DNA of 53,701 bases from Rhodospirillales bacterium. Its GTDB lineage: Bacteria > Pseudomonadota > Alphaproteobacteria > TMED109. The notes beneath the pieces were generated by a model, which worked only from the letters and a program-made list of their open reading frames with translations, did no database searches and was not told the origin of the DNA. The translations under genes were made by a program, and so were the position numbers. The stretch lies in the NCBI GenBank assembly GCA_009839325.1, contig VXPW01000049.1:5258-58958 (forward strand). Direction: 5' to 3'. Below are positions 17,302 through 26,660 of the stretch, piece after piece. Every line of letters begins with the position of its first letter. The first letter of the stretch is position 1.

Positions 17302-18114
17302 CTACCGGCCGGTAAATCGTGGTTCGCGCTTCTCGGCAAAGCAGGCGACGCCTTCCTTGAAGTCCTCACTGGAAAAGCTCTTCTCCATTTCCCGGTCCGC
17401 GATCGCCAACGCCTCGTCAAGGCCGTCTCCCAAGGCCTCCCAAAGTTGGCGCTTCATGATCCTCGTCGACCGCGGAGAGACTTGCGTTGCGAGCATGCTG
17501 GCGTAGCTGTGGACTGACGGCAGGAGGTCGTCCGCCTTGAATGCGGCATTGACCAAGCCCAGCTGCGCCGCCTCCGTGCCCGAGATGCGACGAGCAGACA
17601 GCAGGATGTCTTGCGCTCTCGAGATTCCCACGAGGCGCGGCAGCAGCCAACTGATTCCGTGCTCGGCGACCAAGCCTCGACGACTGAACGCACTGGAGAA
17701 TACGGCCTCTTCAGCCGCAAAGCGCAGATCACACCAGAGCGCGAGTACCAGACCGAGCCCCGCTGCCGGGCCATTGATCGCCGCAATGATCGGCTGCGGT
17801 ACCGTGGGAAACCAGGTGTGGGCGCCCTGAAACCCCTTGGGCGCCCCGGGATCGAATGGCGCGGGCTTGCCGCTGGAGCCTCCTGAGTCTGAATCGATCG
17901 CCTGAAGGGCTTCGATGTCCGCGCCGGCGCAGAAGCCGCGCCCAGCTCCGGTCAGGATGATCACGCGGATCTCGTGATCGTCGGCAAGCGTTCGAAAGCA
18001 CGTTCGGAGTTCCTGACTCATGCGTGGGGTCCACGCGTTCAACCGGTCCGGTCTGTTCAGCGTCACGGTGGCGATGCCGCGTTCGGCGCGCACGAGAATT
18101 TGCTCAAAGGTCAT
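17302..18114 (-). CDS. Enoyl-CoA hydratase/isomerase family protein
   Basis: 270 residues, full-length crotonase fold. LNRPDRLNAWTPRM, the oxyanion-hole segments GAGRGFCAGADI and INGPAAGLGLVLALWCDLRF, and FSRRGLVAEHGISWLLPRLVG are all family-typical. In the last one the Glu at the GLVAEHG position is the probable acid/base. The ATG at 18114 gives the normal start. It probably hydrates a 2-enoyl-CoA in beta-oxidation-like catabolism; the exact substrate is open. It is in the same direction as the binding-protein gene upstream, but 275 nt separate them. Confidence 0.88.
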   Translation of the reverse strand: MTFEQILVRAERGIATVTLNRPDRLNAWTPRMSQELRTCFRTLADDHEIRVIILTGAGRGFCAGADIEALQAIDSDSGGSSGKPAPFDPGAPKGFQGAHTWFPTVPQPIIAAINGPAAGLGLVLALWCDLRFAAEEAVFSSAFSRRGLVAEHGISWLLPRLVGISRAQDILLSARRISGTEAAQLGLVNAAFKADDLLPSVHSYASMLATQVSPRSTRIMKRQLWEALGDGLDEALAIADREMEKSFSSEDFKEGVACFAEKREPRFTGR

Positions 18115-18389
18115 CGGAATAGCCTGTTGCAGAGATAAGGAACGGTGTCCCCACGATCCACGATCCGTTCATGGGATTGCTTGGCGTGGTACGGGGACAA
18201 CCTGCGTCCACGATGTTAGCAAGGCGCGGCAACGGCAAGGGCTCGCGCAGTGGTGCCAGCGCTTCCGCCGAGCAGTCGCCTGTCACACAGCGGACTTCTT
18301 GTGGGGCAATCCCCTACCGGAGCGATATTGGTAGCGCGACGCGCCGACAATTCGCGCCAGATCGCGGGCAATCGCACTCGATCATCGCT

Positions 18390-19580
18390 TCAGGCCGAAC
18401 AGCCGGGCTCCGGCGCGATCACCCCCAGTCGCTCCACGATCTCGAGATTGCTGCCACTTCCGCGCGCAGCGACAATGCCGAGATGGGCATGATGCGACTC
18501 GGCGTCGATGGTCACTGGTCCGGTAGCGCTGTCGAAGGTCAGTCCCTTGAGGCCGTCCAGTACGGCCGGGGCGTGCGCCTCGCCAGACCGTTCTGCGGCG
18601 GCGGCAACTGCGGCGAGGGCGAGGTAGTGGGTATAGGCGTAGTAGGTCGCCGGGACGTCACCTCCGCCAAGCCGGTTCATCCGCGCGACAAGATCGGGCA
18701 CGCCGCCTTCGGTGTCGCTTGCGACGAACGGAGAGACCGTCGCCACCTGCGACGCTTCGGCCGCGGGAAGCTGGTGGGCGTGCATCTCATTGAAGCCGAC
18801 CCAGCCAAACTTGATGCGTTCAAGTAGTCCTAACTCGCGGGCCTGATGGACGAAATGTACCCCGGGAACGCGCGGTACACAGAACAGGACGGTGTCTGCT
18901 CCGGTATCGGCGATCCAGCGGATGATGGGTCGGAACTTCTGCTCTTCAATGGGGGTAAGTGCCTGACCGGTAACGGACCCGTTGAAGCCGTAAATGACCT
19001 TGAGGATTGCTTGACGGAAGCTGGACAACTGCCAGCTGGAATAGGTTCCGATCAGAAAATAGCTCCGTCCCGTGCCGCCATCGAGATGACGCACCAGCGA
19101 GAAAATGTCCTGATTGGGCGTCGGTCCAACCGAAAAGAAGTTGTCGGCGCAAAACAGCCCCTCATTGTTGGTAGCCGAAACTACCGGGACACCCAGTTCG
19201 CCGAAGGCCCGGGCGGCTGTTTTTCGCCCGGCCGCGATGAACGGGCCAATGGCGGCAGCAACGTTCTCCTCGCGCACGAGCCGTGCACAGGTCTCGGCGA
19301 GTCCGCGCGGGGTGGTGCCCGTGTCGGCGTAAACGATCTCAATCGGTCTGCCGAGAACTCCCCCAGAGCCGTTCACGGCGTCTGCTGCAGTATCAAGGCC
19401 GAGGCGCATCTGCGCCGCGTGACGGTCAAGACCCCCGGTCAACGGGAGCAACGCCCCCACTCGGAGCGCCGTGCCCTGCCCGAGGGTAGGGATCGGAAAC
19501 AGGCTGGCGGCTGTACTTGCGGCGAGTCCGGCGACGACGGTTCGACGATCGAGCGGGCGTGTGCCCGGAGTGACCTTCAT
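18390..19580 (-). CDS. ABC transporter substrate-binding protein, branched-chain amino acid/amide type
   Basis: 396 residues. A twin-arginine type signal is present (DRRTVVAGLAASTAASLF, residues about 13-30). The mature part is a Leu/Ile/Val-binding-protein-like two-lobed receptor: RVGALLPLTGGL, GLDTAADAVNGSGGVLGRPI, AAIGPFIAAGRKTAA and YYAYTHYLALAAVAAAA. The pattern is closest to the urea/short-chain amide receptors (UrtA/FmdD-like), but that is a resemblance, not proof. ATG 19580 is preferred to the ATG at 19586 because AAGGA lies 7 nt away. No permease or ATPase gene is next to it; livH at the left edge belongs to the same transporter class. Confidence 0.85.
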   Translation of the reverse strand: MKVTPGTRPLDRRTVVAGLAASTAASLFPIPTLGQGTALRVGALLPLTGGLDRHAAQMRLGLDTAADAVNGSGGVLGRPIEIVYADTGTTPRGLAETCARLVREENVAAAIGPFIAAGRKTAARAFGELGVPVVSATNNEGLFCADNFFSVGPTPNQDIFSLVRHLDGGTGRSYFLIGTYSSWQLSSFRQAILKVIYGFNGSVTGQALTPIEEQKFRPIIRWIADTGADTVLFCVPRVPGVHFVHQARELGLLERIKFGWVGFNEMHAHQLPAAEASQVATVSPFVASDTEGGVPDLVARMNRLGGGDVPATYYAYTHYLALAAVAAAAERSGEAHAPAVLDGLKGLTFDSATGPVTIDAESHHAHLGIVAARGSGSNLEIVERLGVIAPEPGCSA

Positions 19581-19773
19581 GCGCATTCCTTCCGGGAAGT
19601 CGTGGCGAACCCATCACCTGACGTGCGGGCGGAGGGTTTGATCCTAACAGCACGGATGCGGGCGGAGCGGAGGACCGGATTGCGGAGAGCGCGATCCGGA
19701 ACGGCGGTTGCAACCGGCAACGCACCTGTCCGAGTTCCGCCGGCGGATCGGCGGGAGTCGCACCCCGCACCCC

Positions 19774-21192
19774 TCATGTGGAAGCCGGCGCCGCAGCCTC
19801 GACGTCTTTTCGGAACATCCGTACCTGTGCGCCGGTCAACATGTCCCGGAGTTTTCCGCGTATCAGCCAGAGGCACAGCAACGACGGGATGACCATCAGC
19901 GTGGTAATGACGAAGAACGTGCCCCAGTCGCCATCCAGGTAGTCGACGAGCGTGCCGGATGACGCAGCGAACAGGGTCCTGCCTGCGGTACCGATCGACG
20001 CGAGCAGCGCATACTGCGTGGCCGTGTACGTACGGTCCACCAGCATTGAGATGAAGGCGACGAACGTGACGGTCGCGAACGCACTCGTGAGGTCGTCCAT
20101 CACGACTGCGGCCGCAAACAGCAGCTCCGACTTTCCGGTCCAGGCGAGAGCTGCAAACATCAGGTTGGTCAGCGCCATGGCAATGCCCGCTACGAACATC
20201 GCTCGCACGAGGCCGATCCGGATCGCACACAATCCGCCGAGCACGGTAAACAGGACCGTTGTGATCCATCCCAACCCTTTGGAATAGACGGCGATATCGG
20301 ACTTGGAGAAGCCGATTTCCTTGTAGAACACGAGCGACATGCGGCCCATGAACGCTTCGCCGATCTTGAACAGAAACACGAACCCCAGCACTGCGGCGGC
20401 AATCGCGAACCCGTTCCGGCGGAAAAAGCTCAGCAATGGGCCGGTCACGGTACTGGCCATCCAGGATCCGGCCCGGCCGAACTGTCCCGGTAGTGCCAAA
20501 CGTCCTGCCACGAGTTTCTCGTCGGCATCCTGCGCCGCCGCCCTTGCTTCGGGGGGCGGTTCGCTGACGAACATCAGCCCGATGTTGCAAAGAATGACGA
20601 CGATGCCGAGGACGAGAAACGTCGCTTGCCAGTAGTTCTCGAAGCCGGCTGCCTGAAAGCCTGCCGCCGTCTCCAGGGCAACCACGCCGCCGAGCTTGTA
20701 GCCCGTCCACCACCCGACCACAGCCGTCGCCGCGCCGGCCGCCATGGATTCGCCCTCCGCGGTCCCGATCTGCTCGATTCTCAGGGCGTCGATGGTGATG
20801 TCTTGCGTCGCGGAAGCGATGGCAATGACGAGGCCGATGGCGATGACACCAACGAGATTTGCCGAAGGATCGACCGCACTCCATGCGACGAGGCACAGAA
20901 GGATGATCGCCTGGAGCACGACGATCCAAGCGCGACGGTGTCCCAGCCTGGCCGACAACCAGGGTATTCGGATCCGGTCGATGAACGGCGCCCAGAGAAA
21001 GTTGAACGCGTAGACGCCAAAGATGAGGCCCGCCCAGCCGATCGTTGTCCGGCTCAGGCCGTCTTCCTGCAGCCATAGGCTGAGGGCGCTTCCGATCAGC
21101 ACCCACGGAAAGCCACTGATGATGCCGAGAAGGAAAATGCGGCCCATGCGCCGCTCGAGGTAGGTGGCCAGTGATGCCCGAATGCTTGGCAT
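19774..21192 (-). CDS. AmpG-like major facilitator permease
   Basis: 472 residues with about 12-14 hydrophobic helices. GFPWVLIGSALSLWLQEDGL, the LIFGVYAFNFLWAPFIDRI loop and ATQDITIDALRIEQI are hallmarks of the AmpG group, inner-membrane importers of GlcNAc-anhydroMurNAc muropeptides during cell-wall recycling. The ATG at 21192 (MPSIRASLATYLERRMGRIF) is the best start. No amidase or ampD/ampC gene is linked. Substrate assignment is by family only, since AmpG-like proteins of alphaproteobacteria have also been linked to other solutes. Confidence 0.85.
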   Translation of the reverse strand: MPSIRASLATYLERRMGRIFLLGIISGFPWVLIGSALSLWLQEDGLSRTTIGWAGLIFGVYAFNFLWAPFIDRIRIPWLSARLGHRRAWIVVLQAIILLCLVAWSAVDPSANLVGVIAIGLVIAIASATQDITIDALRIEQIGTAEGESMAAGAATAVVGWWTGYKLGGVVALETAAGFQAAGFENYWQATFLVLGIVVILCNIGLMFVSEPPPEARAAAQDADEKLVAGRLALPGQFGRAGSWMASTVTGPLLSFFRRNGFAIAAAVLGFVFLFKIGEAFMGRMSLVFYKEIGFSKSDIAVYSKGLGWITTVLFTVLGGLCAIRIGLVRAMFVAGIAMALTNLMFAALAWTGKSELLFAAAVVMDDLTSAFATVTFVAFISMLVDRTYTATQYALLASIGTAGRTLFAASSGTLVDYLDGDWGTFFVITTLMVIPSLLCLWLIRGKLRDMLTGAQVRMFRKDVEAAAPAST

Positions 21193-21667
21193 GAAGTTGG
21201 TCCCAGAGTTCGGTCGCGCGGCTGGCCAGGAAGCGGTCGCATCGGGCCGATAGGTGATCTCGTCAGCAGAAACGCAGTATGGACGCTTCGCGGCCGGCCG
21301 GGAACCAATTGGACCGGCGACGGGAAAGATCATCCGGGGGAGGCAATGCCCGGGCGCCGCCACCGCCGGGACTTCGGTTCTCCACGCGGTCCGGCCGCAC
21401 AATGACCGTTGTGGGAATGGCCGGAAAACTGGCCCGGTGGTGCGGCGTGCAGCCCCCGGAAACTTCAGGACTGAGCCCTTGTCGGGCATTCGGGGTACTG
21501 TCGGAGCGGCAGTTTCCCTGCGCGAAACTGCCAATGGATGGCGTTCGGATAACCGCTGCCAACCTCGCTCCAGCCGCGATATATTGCCGAGGCGCACTGC
21601 CGTTCGCCTACGGCTCGGGTGCACTCCGAACCCCGCTCACCGACGAATTGTTCCGAAGGAGGCCTCC
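21193..21667. other. Divergent intergenic region between the AmpG-like and acyl-CoA dehydrogenase genes
   Basis: This 475-bp stretch must hold the promoters of two divergent genes. I see no reliable -35/-10 pair, only an AT-rich GATATATTG at about 21577-21585 and AAGGAGG at 21657-21663, the ribosome binding site of the next gene. No RNA gene or protein family was recognised. Confidence 0.45.
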
Positions 21668-23443
21668 ATGGCCGAGTACCGGGCTCCGCTCGCCGATCTC
21701 CAGTTTGCCTTGAACGATATCGCGGATCTTCAGGCGATTCCCGACAGCAACGGTGCAACGCCGGAACTGATTGAACAGGTACTGACCGAGGCGGGACGGT
21801 TTGCCAGTGACGTGCTGGCGCCGCTGAACCAGTCCGGCGACCTCTCCGGCGCGCGGATCGAGAACGGCGTGGTGAGGGTTCCGGACGGCTTCGCCGACGC
21901 ATACGGACGGTTCGTGGATGGAGGTTGGAACGCAGTGTGCGGGCCGACCGCTTGGGGCGGGCAGGGGTTGCCGTGGGTCGTGAGCACCGCCCTCAGTGAA
22001 ATCTGGCAGTCGTCCAACATGTCGCTCGCGAATTGCATGATGTTGACTCAGGGGGCGGTGGAACTTCTCGCGCACCACGGCACGGACGCGCAGAAACGGG
22101 CCTACCTGCCCAAGCTCATCAGCGGTGAATGGTCGGGGACGATGAACCTGACGGAACCGCACGCCGGATCGGATCTCGGGAGGCTGCAGACGCGGGCGGA
22201 GCGGGCCAACGGCGCCTGGAAGCTGCGCGGGCAGAAGATCTTCATCACCTTCGGTGACCACGACATGTGCGACAACATCGTGCACCTGGTCTTGGGCCGA
22301 CTGCCGGATGCCCCTGCTGGAGTGCGGGGCATTTCTTTATTCCTGGTCTCCAAGCGCGATGTTCTGGAGGATGGCTCACTCGGCGCCCACAACGATGTGC
22401 GAGTCAATTCGCTTGAACACAAGCTGGGCCAGATGGGCTCACCAACGTGCGTACTCATGTACGGAGACGAACAGGGTGCACACGCCGAACTCGTCGGAGA
22501 GCCGCACGGCGGCCTCAAGACGATGTTCACGATGATGAATCACGCGCGGCTGAACGTCGGCATCCAGGGCGTCGCGATCGCCGAGCGCGCCTTCCAGCAA
22601 GCGCTGGAGTACGCGCGGACCCGGGTCCAGGGATCGCCCATCGAGGAGCCACGTGCGGACGCCGTCGAGATCATCCGCCATCCCGACGTCCGGCGGATGA
22701 TCATGGACATGAAGGCCAAGACAGAAGCTGCCCGGGCCCTGGCAATCGTGACGGCAGAGGCGCTCGACCTTGCCCGGGCGCATCCGGACCCCGGCGTGCG
22801 GGAGCGCTCCGCGCTTCGCGCCGAGCTCCTGGTTCCCGTGGTGAAGGGCTGGGGTACAGACCAGGGCGTCGATGTCGCGTCGACGGCGCTCCAGGTGCAC
22901 GGAGGCATGGGGTACATCGAGGAGACCGGCGCTGCCCAGCACTATCGTGATGCGCGGATCCTGCCCATTTACGAGGGTACCAACGGGATCCAGGCGCTGG
23001 ACATGCTGCGCCGGAAGCTGCATCTCGCGGGCGGCGAGCCGTTTCGGGAATTGGTGTCCGACATGCGGGATGTCGCGACACAACTAGCCGAAAGCCCGGG
23101 CGAAGACCTGCCGGCGATCGGCAGGCACCTCGCGACTGCCGCCGCCGCGACGGGCGAGGCCGGAGCGTGGCTCGCCGGAAAGTTCCGGGACGATCCCCGC
23201 GCTGCAGCAGCCGGCGCAACACCGTTCTTGGAATTGCTTGGCTTCACGACGGGCGGCTGGACCATGGGGCGCGCCGCCATCCGGGCGGCGGAGCGGATCA
23301 GCTCTGGTGAGGCCGATCCGTTCCTTGGCACGAAAATCCAGACCGCTCGGTACTTTGCTGAGATGCATCTGCCGACAGCGGCGGCCCTGGCGGGACCAAT
23401 CCGAGCCGCCGGCAACACCGTGGATGCAGCGGCAGTAGCCTGA
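21668..23443 (+). CDS. Acyl-CoA dehydrogenase, long DmdC/FadE-type
   Basis: 591 residues, the long form with a C-terminal extension. It starts MAEYRAPLADLQFALND, as in the branch that includes 3-methylmercaptopropionyl-CoA dehydrogenase DmdC. FAD-site segments are MNLTEPHAGSDLG and GQKIFITFGDHD; the catalytic-base region reads RDARILPIYEGTNGIQALDM, where the Glu of YEGT is the base. VASTALQVHGGMGYIEE lies between. AAGGAGG 5 nt before ATG 21668 sets the start. The true substrate could be methylmercaptopropionyl-CoA or an ordinary acyl-CoA; DmdB/DmdD partners are not adjacent. It converges on the dehydratase gene. Confidence 0.9.
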   Translation: MAEYRAPLADLQFALNDIADLQAIPDSNGATPELIEQVLTEAGRFASDVLAPLNQSGDLSGARIENGVVRVPDGFADAYGRFVDGGWNAVCGPTAWGGQGLPWVVSTALSEIWQSSNMSLANCMMLTQGAVELLAHHGTDAQKRAYLPKLISGEWSGTMNLTEPHAGSDLGRLQTRAERANGAWKLRGQKIFITFGDHDMCDNIVHLVLGRLPDAPAGVRGISLFLVSKRDVLEDGSLGAHNDVRVNSLEHKLGQMGSPTCVLMYGDEQGAHAELVGEPHGGLKTMFTMMNHARLNVGIQGVAIAERAFQQALEYARTRVQGSPIEEPRADAVEIIRHPDVRRMIMDMKAKTEAARALAIVTAEALDLARAHPDPGVRERSALRAELLVPVVKGWGTDQGVDVASTALQVHGGMGYIEETGAAQHYRDARILPIYEGTNGIQALDMLRRKLHLAGGEPFRELVSDMRDVATQLAESPGEDLPAIGRHLATAAAATGEAGAWLAGKFRDDPRAAAAGATPFLELLGFTTGGWTMGRAAIRAAERISSGEADPFLGTKIQTARYFAEMHLPTAAALAGPIRAAGNTVDAAAVA

Positions 23444-23470
23444 TGCGGTCCGCGATCTGCCGGGGTCGGG

Positions 23471-24304
23471 CTATGCAGTCGGCGGCATCGTCTCCCCGTG
23501 CATCGCGAGTCCGCCGTCCGGACCGCGGATCCAGAGTTCCGCGCCGGTTTCGGTGGCGCGGCCTTCCGCGCGGATCGGGGTATTGGCGAACATGGGCCGA
23601 AGGGCCCGAAACGTGAATGTCTCCGGACACGCCATTCCGGTTTCGTGGCGCAGCGTCTCCAGGAGCAACGTGGCCATCAGTGGTCCGTGGACGATCAGAT
23701 CGGGGTATCCCTCGACTTCCCGCACGTAGGGGGCGTCATAGTGGATCCGGTGTCCGTTGAAGGTCACGGCTGAGTAGCGGAACAGCATGACCGGGTCCGG
23801 CCGGACCAGACGGGACCACTGCGGCTCGGTCGGAACGGCAACGGCTTTCGGCGTGTCTGCGCCCGGAGCCGGCGCGTCCCGGTAGACCAAGTTCTGGGTT
23901 TCCTCGAGGCAGGTGTCCTCCCCGGAGGCGATCGTGTGACGCACCGTGACGAAGACGAGCGGCCCGGTCCGCCCGGTCTTTTCTTCCACGCGCGTGACCT
24001 CGGAAGTCCGTGTGGCTGTCGCGCCAATCCGTAACGGCGCGAACCATCGCAGCTTGCCGCCCGCGTACATGCGGCGCGGCAGGTGTTCGATCGGCGGCAG
24101 AAAGTCTCCACGCCGAGGATGGCCGTCGATGCCGATCTGGTCGGGCGCGACGGCTTCCAGGAAGTAGCTCCAGTGCCAGCCAGGGGGCAGGATGTCTCCC
24201 GTTTGGGGGGCTGGCGCTCCCAGCGTGGCGGCCAGCGCTTGGGCCGGCCACTGCGAGATGACGTCTTCCTGGACCCTTGGCTGCGGCGTCCAATCCTTGG
24301 TCAT
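23471..24304 (-). CDS. Double-hotdog MaoC/HTD2-like acyl-CoA hydratase (mesaconyl-C4-CoA hydratase type)
   Basis: 277 residues: an N-terminal MaoC-like half (PPGWHWSYFLEAVAPDQIG, then HLPRRMYAGGKL) and a C-terminal catalytic half with SAVTFNGHRIHYDAPYVREV and the DLIVHGPLMATLL segment. The pattern FNGHRIHYD carries the Asn/His hydratase residues of this family. Known members hydrate mesaconyl-C4-CoA or itaconyl-CoA, or act as hydroxyacyl-ACP dehydratases. ATG 24304 overlaps the stop of the upstream CoA-transferase gene by four bases (ATGA). With the CoA-transferase and acyl-CoA dehydrogenase upstream it forms one operon. Confidence 0.82.
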   Translation of the reverse strand: MTKDWTPQPRVQEDVISQWPAQALAATLGAPAPQTGDILPPGWHWSYFLEAVAPDQIGIDGHPRRGDFLPPIEHLPRRMYAGGKLRWFAPLRIGATATRTSEVTRVEEKTGRTGPLVFVTVRHTIASGEDTCLEETQNLVYRDAPAPGADTPKAVAVPTEPQWSRLVRPDPVMLFRYSAVTFNGHRIHYDAPYVREVEGYPDLIVHGPLMATLLLETLRHETGMACPETFTFRALRPMFANTPIRAEGRATETGAELWIRGPDGGLAMHGETMPPTA

Positions 24305-25419
24305 GCTGAGAACTCCGCACGAATGGAGCTTGAATGCTGTCCGAGACCTGGTACCGCCCGGTAGGAAGGCGTCACTCCCACCACGTCGTTGGGCGGCGCG
24401 ATCGTTTCCACGCTTCCGCCCGGCGTTTCGTAGCGTACCAGTCGTAGCGCTGGATGCTCCGCCAGGTCCGCCACGTCGTTGAGCGCTCCGCACGCGATTC
24501 CCGCCTCGCGCAGGCGCTCAAGCAGCGCGGGACGGTCGTGGGCCCCGAAAGCGGCACAGATGATTTCGTCGAGATCCTGACGATTCTTGAAGCGGTTACC
24601 GACTGTCACGAAGCGCGGGTCGTCCGCGATCGCCTCGTCCCCCAGGACGTCGCGGCACAGGATCCGCCACTCGCGTTCATTCTGGATGGAGATCAGCACG
24701 AAGCGTCCGCATTGCGCGGGAAAGGCGCCATAGGGCGCGATCGAGGGATGCGTCAGCCCTAGCCGCTGGAGGTCCACGGCGCCGTATCTGCGGCTCAGGT
24801 ACGGAACCGACATCCAGTCGGCTATCCCGCCGAAGAGCGACGTGCGAATGCTGCAGCCCTCGCCGGTTCGGGTCCGCCGGAACAGGGCCTGGAGGATCGC
24901 CGCGTGCGCGTTCACGCCGGCGCCGAGGTCGCAGATAGGGACCCCGACTCGGGCCGGGCCGTCCGGCGTGCCCGTCAGCTCGCAGACACCGCTTTCCGCC
25001 TGAACGAGCAGATCGTATGCCTTCATGTCTTCGTAGCTGCTGTCGCCGTAGCCCGATATGTCGACGGTAATGAGCCGCGGGTTCGAAGCACGGAGAGACG
25101 CGGAACCAAGGCCCGCCCGGGCGGCGGCGCCCGGGGCCAGGTTCTGGATGAACACGTCCGCCTTGGCCGCGATCGCGTGGAGCAGCGTTTGGTCGTCGGG
25201 GTTCTTGATATCGGCTACCAGCGACTCCTTGCCGCGGTTCAGCCAGACGAAATACGCGCTCTGGTCGAGGACGACCCGGTCGTAGTGACGCGCGAAATCC
25301 CCGCCGTCCCGTTCGACCTTGATCACCCTTGCGCCGGCGTCGGCCAGCCGTGCAGTGCACAGCGGCGCCGCCACCGCCTGTTCGAGCGACAGCACAAGAA
25401 TGCCTTCGAGATCCTGCAT
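24301..25419 (-). CDS. Class III CoA-transferase (CaiB/BaiF family)
   Basis: 372 residues. The family start (LEGILVLSLEQAVAAPLCT, RLADAGARVIKVER) is followed by YFVWLNRGKESL, VFIQNLAPGAAARAGLG and VPICDLGAGVNAHAAIL, where Asp164 is at the position of the catalytic Asp that forms the acyl-aspartyl anhydride. ATG 25419 gives the canonical N-terminus. Members move CoA between carboxylic acids, including the intramolecular C1-to-C4 transfer on mesaconyl-CoA. The stop overlaps the start of the hydratase gene, and the dehydrogenase gene upstream ends 16 nt before this start. Confidence 0.88.
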   Translation of the reverse strand: MQDLEGILVLSLEQAVAAPLCTARLADAGARVIKVERDGGDFARHYDRVVLDQSAYFVWLNRGKESLVADIKNPDDQTLLHAIAAKADVFIQNLAPGAAARAGLGSASLRASNPRLITVDISGYGDSSYEDMKAYDLLVQAESGVCELTGTPDGPARVGVPICDLGAGVNAHAAILQALFRRTRTGEGCSIRTSLFGGIADWMSVPYLSRRYGAVDLQRLGLTHPSIAPYGAFPAQCGRFVLISIQNEREWRILCRDVLGDEAIADDPRFVTVGNRFKNRQDLDEIICAAFGAHDRPALLERLREAGIACGALNDVADLAEHPALRLVRYETPGGSVETIAPPNDVVGVTPSYRAVPGLGQHSSSIRAEFSA

Positions 25420-25435
25420 TGGCGAGGTATTTGGA

Positions 25436-26629
25436 CTAGTACGAGCGAGGCAGGCCCAGGACGTGCTGCCCGATGTAGCCGAGAATGAGATTGGTGGAAA
25501 CCGGGGCCACCTGGTATAGCCGGGTTTCGCGGAACTTTCGCTCGATATCGTACTCTTCTGCGAAACCGAAGCCACCATGCGTCTGCAGGCAGCTTTCGGC
25601 CGCGTGCCAGGAGGCGTCTGCCGCCAGCAGCTTCGCCATGTTGGACTCCGGTCCGCACGGCAAGCCCGAATCGAACCTGAGCGCGGCCTTCTGCACCATC
25701 AGGTTGGCTGCCTCCGTCTCCGCGTATGCCCGTGCAATCGGGAACTGCACCCCCTGATTCTGGCCAATTGGACGATCGAAGACCACCCGTTCACCGGCGT
25801 AGGCGACGGCACGGTCGATAAAGAAGCGGGCGTCGCCGATGCATTCGGCTGCGACCAGGATCCGCTCCGCGTTCATGCCGTCCAGGATGTAGCGGAACCC
25901 CTTGCCTTCCTGGCCGATTCGGGCCGTGTCCGGCACGCGGAGATCCCTGAAGAACACTTCCGTGGTCGCATGGTTCAACATCGTCCGGATCGGGCGGATG
26001 CTAAGGCCGGACTGCAATGCTTCAGCCATGTCCACGAGGAACAGTGAGAGGCCGTCCGTGCGCTTGGCGACGGTTTCCGCCGACTCGGTCCGGGCAAGCA
26101 GGAGCATCAGGTCGGAGTGCTCGGCCCGGCTGGTCCAAATCTTCTGGCCATTGATGACGTAGGAAGCGCCGTCACGGTCAGCCCGGGTCTGCAGTCCGAG
26201 GGTGTCGCTGCCCGCGTTCGGCTCCGTCACGCCGAACGCCTGCAGCCGGAGCTTCCCTGACGCCACATCCGGGAGATAATGCTGCTTCTGCGCTTCGGAG
26301 CCATGCCTCAATAAGGCGCCCATCATGTACATCTGGGCATGACAGGCAGCTCCGTTGCCGCCACTGCGGTGAATCTCTTCGAGCACGGCGACAGCGGCGG
26401 AGACCGGGAGACCGGCACCACCGTACTGCTCGGGGATCAGGCAGGCCAGGTAGCCTGCTTCGGTCAAGGCCGCGACAAATTCCTCGGGATAGGTGCGGTC
26501 ACGGTCCAAAGCGCGCCAGTACGGGCCGGGGAAGCGGGCACAGAGCTTCCGCACGCCGTCGCGAACGTCGGCCCACGGATCGTCCCCATCGAGCGCGGGC
26601 TCGGAACGCGTCAGATCAACTGGTTTCAT
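25436..26629 (-). CDS. Acyl-CoA dehydrogenase
   Basis: 397 residues, the short four-domain form. FAD and substrate segments are FGVTEPNAGSDTLGLQTRA and INGQKIWTSRAEHSDLMLLL. The C-terminal dehydrogenase domain has CLQTHGGFGFAEEYDIERKF followed by RETRLYQVAPVSTNLILGYI. The base expected in the GxE or IYEGT position is not evident: the segment reads YQVAPVSTN, as in some glutaryl-CoA- or crotonobetainyl-CoA-type relatives, so the reaction needs care. It is the first gene of a likely operon with the CoA-transferase and the hydratase. ATG 26629 gives full length. Confidence 0.85.
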   Translation of the reverse strand: MKPVDLTRSEPALDGDDPWADVRDGVRKLCARFPGPYWRALDRDRTYPEEFVAALTEAGYLACLIPEQYGGAGLPVSAAVAVLEEIHRSGGNGAACHAQMYMMGALLRHGSEAQKQHYLPDVASGKLRLQAFGVTEPNAGSDTLGLQTRADRDGASYVINGQKIWTSRAEHSDLMLLLARTESAETVAKRTDGLSLFLVDMAEALQSGLSIRPIRTMLNHATTEVFFRDLRVPDTARIGQEGKGFRYILDGMNAERILVAAECIGDARFFIDRAVAYAGERVVFDRPIGQNQGVQFPIARAYAETEAANLMVQKAALRFDSGLPCGPESNMAKLLAADASWHAAESCLQTHGGFGFAEEYDIERKFRETRLYQVAPVSTNLILGYIGQHVLGLPRSY

Positions 26630-26660
26630 GCAGGTCGGAGCCGACGACGGGCAGCGCCGA

